Below are positions 1 to 5,397 of a stretch of 5,472 nt of DNA, one piece after another. The position numbers and the translations under genes are program-made. The notes beneath the pieces are model-generated. The model had not been told where the DNA came from, did no database searches, and was given only the letters and a program-made list of their open reading frames with translations. The number at the start of each line of letters is the position of its first letter. Position 1 is the stretch's first letter. Where the stretch lies: contig DQGF01000247.1 of assembly GCA_003525045.1 (NCBI GenBank), positions 1 to 5,472 on the forward strand, written 5' to 3'. This DNA is from Pseudomonas sp. (GTDB taxonomy: Bacteria; Pseudomonadota; Gammaproteobacteria; Pseudomonadales; Pseudomonadaceae).

Positions 1-20
1 CCGCACCGCTCGCTCCTACA
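1..20 (-). repeat. Partial Pseudomonas REP-like palindrome, cut by window edge
   Basis: Read on the minus strand, this stretch begins TGTAGGAGCGAGC and continues GGTGCGG to the window edge. The start resembles the conserved head of the short intergenic REP elements that occur in many copies in Pseudomonas genomes, especially the P. fluorescens group. It lies 12 bp beyond the stop codon of the SirB1-family gene, the usual kind of position for such repeats. Only one arm is visible, so the hairpin itself cannot be confirmed. The identification is recognition from memory. Confidence 0.5.
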
Positions 21-32
21 GGTGATCTGCGG

Positions 33-836
33 TCAATGGACGATTGAGTTGGGCGGAAGGTGCCCCAGCCGTTCCGTCAACCGAATCCGCTGAATCGGGT
101 CGTCGCTGAGCAGCAGCGCATGCTCAAGATCGAAACGCTCGGCGTTCGGGCATTCCAGCCGTTGATAGAGGCTGGCCCGGGCCAGATAATCGGCGGAGCT
201 GGCGTTGCCCAGTGCCAGCACCCGTTCGGCATCGATCAGAGCGCCGATGTAGTCCTCGTGGGAAAGGTGCAGCTGGCGCAGGTTGCGCGACAGCCGTTGC
301 AGCATTTGCACCGGTTCGGCGGTCAGCAAAAGCTCGGCGCTGAGTTTCATGTTCGGGCCGTATTGGCGTTGCAGCAGCTCCCGGCAATCGTTGGGGTACA
401 GGCGACGCCCGCCACACGGGTCGAGCAGGTGATCGGCGCCCGGTACGCGCAACAGGAAATGCCCGGGGAAGTTGACCCCGACCATGGGAATTTCCAGTCC
501 CTTGGCCAGCTCCAGCGCAATCAACCCCAAAGCCAGCGGCTGGCCGCGCCTGCGTTCCAGCACCTTGTTGACCAGTGCCACGTGCGGACGCAATGGCGTG
601 AAGTCGTCCTGGGCGAATCCCAGGTCATTCATGCGCCGCAACAGCGGCTGGGCCAATTCGCTGACCGGCAACATCGGCAAGCCATAGCTGACCCGCTGCT
701 GCAGGTCCTTGAAGTCGTTCAGGACCGCCTCGGGATTCACCTCTTTGTCGTGTTCGGCCGCGATCCACAGCGCCGCCTCGAACAGCGCGGGCGGTGATCG
801 TTGCAGACAGGCGAAGAAGCATTGGCGCGGGGTCAT
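33..836 (-). CDS. SirB1-family protein (transglutaminase-like domain plus TPR-like tail)
   Basis: This 267-residue soluble protein has no signal peptide or membrane segment. The central part has the SirB1-family signature: the segment NKVLERRRGQPLALGL (residues 90-105), then VNFPGHFLLR (121-130), then LLDPCGG (137-143). His126 and Asp139 match the His and Asp of the transglutaminase-like fold. The position that would hold the nucleophilic Cys, near RRGQPLALG, has none, so enzyme activity is doubtful. Residues from about 175 to 260 are helical and resemble the C-terminal TPR-like region of this family. The molecular function of SirB1 proteins is not established. I place the start at the ATG at 836-834 because GGAG lies 6 nt upstream; an in-frame TTG one codon earlier overlaps the spacer and is less likely. 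The gene diverges from the dehydrogenase operon and shows no functional link to it. I am sure of the family and unsure of the role. Confidence 0.88.
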   Translation of the reverse strand: MTPRQCFFACLQRSPPALFEAALWIAAEHDKEVNPEAVLNDFKDLQQRVSYGLPMLPVSELAQPLLRRMNDLGFAQDDFTPLRPHVALVNKVLERRRGQPLALGLIALELAKGLEIPMVGVNFPGHFLLRVPGADHLLDPCGGRRLYPNDCRELLQRQYGPNMKLSAELLLTAEPVQMLQRLSRNLRQLHLSHEDYIGALIDAERVLALGNASSADYLARASLYQRLECPNAERFDLEHALLLSDDPIQRIRLTERLGHLPPNSIVH

Positions 837-842
837 CAAAAT

Positions 843-848
843 CTCCGG
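843..848 (-). promoter_or_regulatory. Ribosome binding site of the SirB1-family gene
   Basis: The minus strand reads CCGGAG, six bases (ATTTTG) before the ATG at 836. This spacing favours the ATG over the TTG at 839 as the start codon. Confidence 0.7.
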
Positions 849-858
849 GGAATGCCTC

Positions 859-887
859 GTTTTAGCCCCGTCTCCGGCATTCGTCCA
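859..887 (-). promoter_or_regulatory. Candidate sigma-70 promoter for the SirB1-family gene
   Basis: On the minus strand, TGGACG (887-882) and TAAAAC (864-859) are separated by exactly 17 nt. Each hexamer matches the sigma-70 consensus at four of six positions. Transcription would start near 852, leaving a very short leader ahead of the GGAG at 846-843. The matches are moderate and the prediction rests on sequence alone. Confidence 0.3.
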
Positions 888-904
888 GTGCCGCGCACAA
901 GCCT

Positions 905-936
905 TGCCAGGTTATTTCCAAAAGTCTGCCTGGCAG
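905..936. promoter_or_regulatory. Inverted repeat, possible operator in the divergent intergenic region
   Basis: TGCCAGG (905-911) and CCTGGCA (929-935) are perfect 7-bp inverted repeats separated by 17 nt of A/T-richer sequence. The right arm is also part of the 11-bp palindrome CTGCCTGGCAG (926-936). The element sits between the two divergent genes and just upstream of the candidate promoters for the dehydrogenase operon, where a regulator could bind. No known regulator motif was recognised. Confidence 0.35.
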
Positions 937-948
937 CTGTGCTTATTC

Positions 949-964
949 CGGCGCGCTTCCTGCA
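949..964 (+). promoter_or_regulatory. Candidate sigma-54 (-24/-12) promoter of the dehydrogenase operon
   Basis: The sequence reads CGGCGCG, four bases, CTGCA. The GG at 950-951 and GC at 962-963 are exactly 10 nt apart, the invariant spacing of sigma-54 promoters (consensus TGGCACG-N4-TTGCW). Nine of twelve defined positions match, and a T-rich stretch follows at 966-970. Transcription would start near 975, giving a leader of about 46 nt. GG-N10-GC occurs often by chance in GC-rich DNA, so this is a candidate only and competes with the TATACT site at 982-987. Confidence 0.3.
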
Positions 965-981
965 ATTTTTGAGCGCAAGCC

Positions 982-987
982 TATACT
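982..987 (+). promoter_or_regulatory. Candidate sigma-70 -10 box (TATACT) of the dehydrogenase operon
   Basis: TATACT matches the -10 consensus TATAAT at five of six positions and lies 33 nt before the dehydrogenase start codon. Transcription would begin near 994. No convincing -35 hexamer is found at 16-18 nt spacing (about 958-965 reads TCCTGCAA), so an activator would probably be needed if it is used. Confidence 0.35.
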
Positions 988-1020
988 GGCGACTAGGAGT
1001 CGTCATTCGGGAGCCCTGCG

Positions 1021-2040
1021 ATGTTCGCTCTCATGCAAAGCACTCGCCTTGAATCGCTGCATTTAAGCGTCGACCCGGTCACCGGGTTGAAGGCGGTGAT
1101 TGCCATTCATAACAGTCGTCTCGGACCTGCCTTGGGAGGCTGTCGTTACCTGGCCTATCCTGACGACGAGTCCGCGGTCGAGGACGCTGTTCGCCTGGCT
1201 CAAGGCATGAGTTACAAGGCGGCGCTCGCTGGCCTGGCTCAGGGTGGCGGCGTGGCGGTGATCATGCGCCCGGTGCATGTGGAAAACCGCGCCGCGTTGT
1301 TCGAAGCCTTCGGGCGCTGTATCAATCAGCTCGATGGGCGTTACATCACGGCCATCGACAGCGGCACCTCCGTGGCGGACATGGATTGCATCGCCCAACA
1401 GACCCAACACGTCACCAGCACCACCTCGGCGGGCGACCCTGCGCCCCACGCGGCCATGGGCGTGTTCACCGGCATTCGTGCCACCGCCATGGCCCGCCTG
1501 GGCAGCGATAACCTCGAAGGCCTGCGAGTGGCGATTCAAGGGCTGGGCAATGTGGGTTATGCCCTTGCCGAACAACTGCATGCTGCCGGTGCCGAACTGC
1601 TGGTCAGTGACATCGATCACGGCAAGGTGCAACTGGCGATGGAGCAATTGGGCGCGCACCCGATCGCCAACGAGGCGTTGCTCAGCACGCCGTGCGACAT
1701 TCTCGCGCCCTGCGGCCTGGGCGGCGTGCTCAACAGCAACAGCGTGACGCAACTGCGCTGCGCGGCGGTGGCCGGTTCCGCCAACAACCAGCTGATCCAT
1801 CTGGAAGTCGCCGATCAACTGGAGCGGCGGGGCATCCTGTATGCGCCGGACTACGTGATCAATGCCGGCGGGCTGATCTACGTGTCGCTCAAGCACCGCG
1901 GCGAAGCGCTGTCGACCATCACCGCACACCTGTCGAAAATCAGCTCGCGACTGACCGAAGTTTTCGCCCATGCCCAGGCGGAAAAACGTTCCCCGGCGCG
2001 GGTGGCGGATGAGTTGGCGGAGAAAGTGCTGTACCGATGA
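1021..2040 (+). CDS. ldh: Leucine/branched-chain amino-acid dehydrogenase homologue lacking the catalytic lysine
   Basis: This 339-residue protein belongs to the Glu/Leu/Phe/Val dehydrogenase family, whose members convert leucine, isoleucine or valine to 2-oxo acids with NAD+ in the cytoplasm. The N-terminal domain carries TGLKAVIAIH (21-30), GPALGGCR (35-42) and GMSYKAALAGL (62-72), with Lys66 as the substrate-carboxylate lysine. Asp113 in TAIDSGT matches the second catalytic residue. The Rossmann domain shows QGLGNVG (173-179), then SDID (196-199) with an acidic residue fitting NAD+. AGSANNQL (251-258) and DYVINAGG (277-284) are also conserved. The odd point is GGGVAVI (75-81): the family's catalytic lysine in GGGK is Val78 here, codon GTG at 1252-1254. 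The frame is intact, so the protein may be inactive or altered. The ATG follows GGGAG (1009-1013) by 7 nt. The gene heads a cluster with 2-oxo acid dehydrogenase genes, which fits branched-chain amino-acid breakdown. The family is certain and the activity is not. Confidence 0.93.
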   Translation: MFALMQSTRLESLHLSVDPVTGLKAVIAIHNSRLGPALGGCRYLAYPDDESAVEDAVRLAQGMSYKAALAGLAQGGGVAVIMRPVHVENRAALFEAFGRCINQLDGRYITAIDSGTSVADMDCIAQQTQHVTSTTSAGDPAPHAAMGVFTGIRATAMARLGSDNLEGLRVAIQGLGNVGYALAEQLHAAGAELLVSDIDHGKVQLAMEQLGAHPIANEALLSTPCDILAPCGLGGVLNSNSVTQLRCAAVAGSANNQLIHLEVADQLERRGILYAPDYVINAGGLIYVSLKHRGEALSTITAHLSKISSRLTEVFAHAQAEKRSPARVADELAEKVLYR

Positions 2041-2048
2041 TGGAGTGA

Positions 2049-2064
2049 GCGCCTTATCCGGCGC
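2049..2064 (+). other. Short GC-rich hairpin after the dehydrogenase gene
   Basis: GCGCC (2049-2053) and GGCGC (2060-2064) can form a 5-bp stem with a 6-nt loop, starting 8 nt after the stop codon. There is no U-tract. It may protect the 3' end of the upstream message or mean nothing. Confidence 0.3.
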
Positions 2065-2077
2065 CCTTGCTCCCTGG

Positions 2078-2100
2078 GCCCGACGCCACAAGTGTCGGGC
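2078..2100 (+). terminator. Stem-loop between the dehydrogenase and E1 alpha genes, possible attenuator
   Basis: GCCCGACGC (2078-2086) pairs with GTGTCGGGC (2092-2100) through nine positions, one of them a G-T wobble, around the 5-nt loop CACAA. The sequence after it is TCGTTC, a poor U-tract, so efficient intrinsic termination is unlikely. A partial terminator or an mRNA-processing or stabilising hairpin between the first gene and the E1/E2 genes is more plausible. It lies 39 nt before the E1 alpha start codon. Confidence 0.35.
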
Positions 2101-2129
2101 TCGTTCAACGCACGCGGCCCCGGCGTGCC

Positions 2130-2134
2130 AGGAG
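2130..2134 (+). promoter_or_regulatory. Ribosome binding site that sets the E1 alpha start
   Basis: AGGAG lies 5 nt before the ATG at 2140. The frame is open back to a GTG at 2092, inside the upstream stem-loop, but that codon has no Shine-Dalgarno sequence. The GTG at 2137 is too close to AGGAG. The ATG at 2140 is therefore preferred. Confidence 0.75.
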
Positions 2135-2139
2135 CCGTG

Positions 2140-3234
2140 ATGCTTCACAAGGTTGAGCTGCCTTACACCCGGTTTTTATCTCTTGACGGCCAGTTGCTCG
2201 GCGATCTTCCCCACTGGGCCGACGATTTCAATCTGCTGACGCGCCTCTATCGGCAGATGGTCCTGACCCGCCTCTTCGATCAGAAAGCCGTCGCCCTGCA
2301 ACGCACCGGGCGCATCGGCACCTACGCGCCGACATTGGGCCAGGAGGCCATCGGCGTTGCCGTCGGCAGCGTCATGCAGGCCGAGGACGTGCTGGTGCCG
2401 TATTACCGCGACACCGCCGTGCAGTTGATGCGCGGTGTGCGCATGGAAGAAATTCTCCTGTACTGGGGTGGTGACGAACGCGGCAGCGACTTTGCCGAAC
2501 CGGCGGCCGTCGAAGATTTCCCTATCTGTGTGCCGATCGCCACCCAGGCCCTGCATGCCTGCGGTGTTGCCAGTGCGTTCAAGATCCGCGGCGAGCATCG
2601 GGTCGCCGTTACCACCTGCGGTGATGGCGCCACCAGCAAGGGCGATTTCCTCGAAGCGCTGAATGTCGCCGGTGCCTGGCAGTTGCCGGTGGTGTTCGTG
2701 GTCAACAACAACCAATGGGCGATCTCGGTGCCGCGGCGCATTCAGTGCGGCGCCCCGACGCTGGCGCAGAAGGCCATCGGCGCCGGCTTTCACGGCGAGC
2801 AGGTTGACGGTAACGATATGCTCGCGGTCTATGACCGGGTGCAAGCGGCGCTGGAACGCGCGCGCCACGGCAAAGGTCCGGTGCTGCTGGAATGCCTCAG
2901 CTATCGCCTCGGCGATCACACCACCGCCGACGATGCCACGCGCTACCGGCCGGCGGACGAGGTCAAGCAGGCTTGGCTCGAAGAACCGGTCAAGCGCCTG
3001 CAACGTTTCATGGTCGGCCAGGGCGTGTGGGACGAAGTCCGTGAACAAACGCTGATCAGTGAATGTCAGGCCCTGGTGCAGCGAGCTGTGGATAACTTCG
3101 AGGCGGCGGGCATTCAGGCGCCCGAGTCGATAATGGATCATGTCTACGCCCAATGGCCGCAGACTCTTGCCGGGCAGCGTGACGAGTTGCTCGAAAGAGC
3201 GGCGCGCCGCGTGGGAGATTCGGGCCATGAGTAA
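2140..3234 (+). CDS. pdhA: 2-oxo acid dehydrogenase E1 component, alpha subunit (pyruvate/branched-chain type)
   Basis: This 364-residue protein is the thiamine-diphosphate subunit of an alpha2beta2 E1, which decarboxylates a 2-oxo acid and acylates the lipoyl group of E2. Visible family motifs are LYRQMVLTRLFDQ (36-48), PTLGQEA (64-70), VPYYRD (86-91), and the ThDP/Mg motif starting at GDGATSKGDF (161-170) and ending at NNN (189-191). The phosphorylation-loop region SYRLGDHTTADDATRYR (254-270) carries His260 and the conserved TRYR. These features resemble Gram-positive-type PdhA, an E1 alpha class that includes enzymes acting on pyruvate and on branched-chain 2-oxo acids. The symbol pdhA follows usage for the P. 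aeruginosa homologue as I recall it. The amino-acid dehydrogenase homologue upstream points to branched-chain 2-oxo acids rather than pyruvate, but substrate cannot be read from sequence. No active-site loss is seen. The gene overlaps the E1 beta gene by 8 nt. Confidence 0.93.
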   Translation: MLHKVELPYTRFLSLDGQLLGDLPHWADDFNLLTRLYRQMVLTRLFDQKAVALQRTGRIGTYAPTLGQEAIGVAVGSVMQAEDVLVPYYRDTAVQLMRGVRMEEILLYWGGDERGSDFAEPAAVEDFPICVPIATQALHACGVASAFKIRGEHRVAVTTCGDGATSKGDFLEALNVAGAWQLPVVFVVNNNQWAISVPRRIQCGAPTLAQKAIGAGFHGEQVDGNDMLAVYDRVQAALERARHGKGPVLLECLSYRLGDHTTADDATRYRPADEVKQAWLEEPVKRLQRFMVGQGVWDEVREQTLISECQALVQRAVDNFEAAGIQAPESIMDHVYAQWPQTLAGQRDELLERAARRVGDSGHE

Positions 3235-4213
3235 CGGCAAAGTCACACTGCTGGAGGCGGTGAACCTGGCGCTGCATCGGGCCATGAGCGAAGACGCCAA
3301 TGTCATCGTCCTCGGTGAAGACGTCGGCGTGAACGGCGGCGTGTTCCGTGCCACCCAAGGGCTGCGCGACAGCTTCGGCTTCAAGCGGGTGATCGATTCG
3401 CCGCTGGCCGAAACCATGCTCGGCGGCCTGGTGGTAGGCATGGCCGCCCAAGGCCTGAAACCGGTGGTGGAAATCCAGTTCATGGGGTTCATCTACGCCG
3501 CCATGGAGCACCTGGTGTCGCACGCCAGCCGCATGCGTAATCGCACCCGTGGGCGGATCACCTGCCCGATGGTCATGCGCACACCGATGGGCGCAGGGAT
3601 TCGTGCGCCGGAGCATCACAGCGAAAGCACCGAAGCGCTGTTCGCGCACATTCCAGGGCTGCGGGTGGTGATTCCATCCTCACCGGCCCGGGCTTATGGC
3701 TTGTTGCTGGCGGCCATCGACGACCCGGATCCGGTGGTGTTTCTGGAGCCGACCCGACTGTATCGCATGAACCCGCAACCGCTGCTGGACGATGGCAAAC
3801 GCCTGCCGCTGGACAGCTGTTTCACCTTGCGCGAAGGCAGCGATATCACTCTGATCAGCTGGGGCGCCAGCGTGATGGAAACCTTGCAGGCCGCGACTGC
3901 ATTGGCGCAGCGGGGCGTGTCGGCAGAGGTGATCGATGTCGCCTGCATCAAACCGCTGGACCTCGACACCCTGGAGGCCTCGGTGCGCAAGACCGGTCGT
4001 TGCGTAATCATCCATGAAGCACCGCGCTCCTGTGGCGTCGGCGCGGAAATCGCCGCCAGCCTTTATGAACGGGCGTTACTGGAGCTGCAGGCGCCGATCC
4101 AGCGGGTCACCGCGCCGGACATTCCGCCGCCGCTGTATCGACTGGAATCGCTGTACATGCCCAACGTCGACGACATTCTTCATGCCTGCGACACCGTCAT
4201 GAATTTCGCCTGA
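3227..4213 (+). CDS. pdhB: 2-oxo acid dehydrogenase E1 component, beta subunit
   Basis: This 328-residue protein forms the other half of the E1 heterotetramer and completes the ThDP site. The N-terminal pyrimidine-binding domain shows VIVLGEDVG (26-34) and DSPLAE (57-62), with Glu62 in the place of the conserved Glu that contacts the ThDP aminopyrimidine. APEHHSES (127-134) places His131 at the conserved active-site histidine position. VIPSSPARAYGLL (148-160), DDPDPVVFLEP (165-175), and the C-terminal transketolase-like domain with IKPLDLDTL (241-249) and HEAPRSCGVGAEIA (263-276) follow the family order and length. The start is the ATG at 3227 inside ATGAGTAA, which overlaps the end of the alpha gene; GGAG at 3214-3217 precedes it by 9 nt. 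Upstream in-frame codons from 3140 lie deep inside the alpha gene and add a tail without family similarity. The overlap suggests translational coupling for equal subunit amounts. The symbol follows the alpha subunit and does not prove pyruvate as substrate. Confidence 0.93.
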   Translation: MSNGKVTLLEAVNLALHRAMSEDANVIVLGEDVGVNGGVFRATQGLRDSFGFKRVIDSPLAETMLGGLVVGMAAQGLKPVVEIQFMGFIYAAMEHLVSHASRMRNRTRGRITCPMVMRTPMGAGIRAPEHHSESTEALFAHIPGLRVVIPSSPARAYGLLLAAIDDPDPVVFLEPTRLYRMNPQPLLDDGKRLPLDSCFTLREGSDITLISWGASVMETLQAATALAQRGVSAEVIDVACIKPLDLDTLEASVRKTGRCVIIHEAPRSCGVGAEIAASLYERALLELQAPIQRVTAPDIPPPLYRLESLYMPNVDDILHACDTVMNFA

Positions 4214-4222
4214 GGGGCCGCG

Positions 4223-5332
4223 ATGAAATATTTCAAACTGCCGGATCTGGGCGAAGGCTTACAGGAGGCGGAAATCGTCCGCTGGCACGTCACGGTCGGC
4301 GACAGCGTCAAGGCTGACCAACTGCTGGTGTCGGTGGAAACCGCCAAGGCGCTGGTGGATATCCCCGCACCTTACGATGGCGTGGTGGCAAAACTCTTCG
4401 GCGGCGAGGGCGACATCATTCACGTCGGTGAACCGCTGCTCGGTTTCGAAGGCGAAGCAGACGCGGGCACCGTGGTCGGACGGCTCGAAGGGGGCGGTAA
4501 CAATCAGGAGGATGCGTTTTTCATCGGAGCCGCGCCGTCGACCCGCGAGCATCTGGCGACCCGTGCCACCCCGGCCGTGCGACAACTGGCTCGTCAGCTT
4601 GGCGTGGAGTTGAGCGGGCTGACGGGGTCCGGCAACGATGGGCTGATCACCCGCAGCGACGTGGAAGCGGCCGCCCAGACCGAGCGCGAACGTTTCGGCG
4701 GTGAGCGGTTGCGTGGTGTGCGACGCAGCATGGCGCTGAACATGGCCCGGTCCCATGCCGAAGTGGTGCCGGTGACCCTCTTCGGTGACGCCGACCTGCA
4801 TCGCTGGGGGCAGGCCCGGGAACCCTTGATTCGCCTGGCCAAGGCAATGGCGGCAGCCTGCGCGGTGGAGCCGGTGCTCAACAGCGCGTTCGACAGCAAG
4901 ACCCTGTCGCTCAAACAGCATGAACAACTCGACCTGGGCATCGCCGTGGACACGCCAGACGGCTTGTTTGTGCCGGTGCTGCGCGATGTCGGCCAGCGCT
5001 CGGCGGCGGACTTGAAAGAAGGCGTCATGCGCCTGCGGGCCGATGTACAGGCGCGCTCGATTCCGCCCAAGGAAATGATGGGGGCGACCCTGACTCTGTC
5101 GAATTTCGGCACCCTGTTCGGCCGCTACGCCAACCCGGTGGTGGTGCCGCCGCAAGTGGCGATCCTCGCTGCTGGCGCGATTCGCGACGAACCGGTCGCG
5201 GTCGATGGCGCGGTAGTGGTGCACCCGATCCTGCCATTGTCCCTGACCTTCGATCACCGCGTGGTAACCGGTGGCGAGGCGGCAAGATTCTTCAAAGCCC
5301 TGGTCCAGGCACTGGAACAACCTGAAGCCTGA
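4223..5332 (+). CDS. 2-oxo acid dehydrogenase E2 component (lipoyl acyltransferase)
   Basis: This 369-residue E2 core protein takes the acyl group from E1 on its swinging lipoyl arm and passes it to CoA. Domain order is clear. A single lipoyl domain occupies about residues 1-78, with the predicted lipoylated Lys42 in SVETAKALVDIP (37-48). A short linker is followed by the E1/E3-binding domain (about 113-150, ATPAVRQLARQLGVEL through GLITRSDVEAA), and the catalytic domain runs from about 160 to 365. That domain shows LNSAFD (219-224), LGIAVDTPDGLFVPVL (238-253) and TLSNFGTLFG (291-300). The C-terminal motif reads DHRVVTGG (344-351): His345 is kept, but the Asp of HxxxDG is Thr349. The protein is compact, with one lipoyl domain and a short linker. 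It starts 9 nt after the E1 beta stop, with GAGGGG 5 nt before the ATG. The cluster has no E3 gene. Substrate is inferred from context, most likely branched-chain 2-oxo acids. Confidence 0.93.
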   Translation: MKYFKLPDLGEGLQEAEIVRWHVTVGDSVKADQLLVSVETAKALVDIPAPYDGVVAKLFGGEGDIIHVGEPLLGFEGEADAGTVVGRLEGGGNNQEDAFFIGAAPSTREHLATRATPAVRQLARQLGVELSGLTGSGNDGLITRSDVEAAAQTERERFGGERLRGVRRSMALNMARSHAEVVPVTLFGDADLHRWGQAREPLIRLAKAMAAACAVEPVLNSAFDSKTLSLKQHEQLDLGIAVDTPDGLFVPVLRDVGQRSAADLKEGVMRLRADVQARSIPPKEMMGATLTLSNFGTLFGRYANPVVVPPQVAILAAGAIRDEPVAVDGAVVVHPILPLSLTFDHRVVTGGEAARFFKALVQALEQPEA

Positions 5333-5351
5333 TGTTTCGCGGGCATGAAAA

Positions 5352-5379
5352 AGGCCCTGAGCCATTCGACTCAGGGCCT
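5352..5379. terminator. Intrinsic terminator between convergent genes
   Basis: AGGCCCTGAG (5352-5361) and CTCAGGGCCT (5370-5379) form a perfect 10-bp stem with an 8-nt loop. On the minus strand the stem runs into TTTT (5351-5348), a good U-tract for the gene at 5398-5472. On the plus strand the downstream sequence ATTCAATTC is a weaker U-tract, so it may also end the E2 operon, whose last stop codon is 20 bp away. Confidence 0.8.
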
Positions 5380-5397
5380 ATTCAATTCGGACGTTGC

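Noticed and set aside
60..797. Plus-strand open frame opposite the SirB1-family gene
   Set aside because: The minus-strand frame carries the family motifs and a good ribosome binding site; the plus-strand product is Gln/Arg-rich with no motif.
1354..1356. Ile112 where Bacillus leucine dehydrogenase has Glu next to the catalytic Asp
   Set aside because: This neighbouring position varies across the amino-acid dehydrogenase superfamily, so it is not by itself evidence of lost function; the adjacent Asp113 is kept.
2092..2139. GTG start at 2092 giving a 16-residue longer E1 alpha
   Set aside because: It lies inside the stem-loop, lacks a Shine-Dalgarno sequence, and AGGAG is ideally placed for the ATG at 2140.
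1063..2148. Long antisense open frame of 361 codons opposite the leucine dehydrogenase homologue
   Set aside because: It mirrors a clearly conserved gene, its product is rich in Arg, His, Ala and Gln without family motifs, and such open antisense frames are expected in GC-rich genomes.
3140..3226. Longer E1 beta starting at 3140
   Set aside because: The extra 29 residues do not resemble the E1 beta family and overlap the alpha gene; the ATG at 3227 has a GGAG upstream and begins with the family-typical N-terminus.
2176..3492. Antisense open frame of 438 codons across the E1 alpha/E1 beta junction
   Set aside because: It spans two well-recognised genes on the other strand and has no recognisable domain; a GC-rich shadow.
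2140..5332. Canonical bkdA1-bkdA2-bkdB-lpdV operon or acetoin dehydrogenase operon
   Set aside because: There is no lpdV after E2, the E1 alpha resembles the PdhA type, and no acetoin-specific genes are present; the amino-acid dehydrogenase homologue fits neither layout.
4259..5365. Antisense open frame of 368 codons opposite the E2 gene
   Set aside because: No family similarity, His/Arg/Gln-rich composition, and it would run through the terminator stem-loop.
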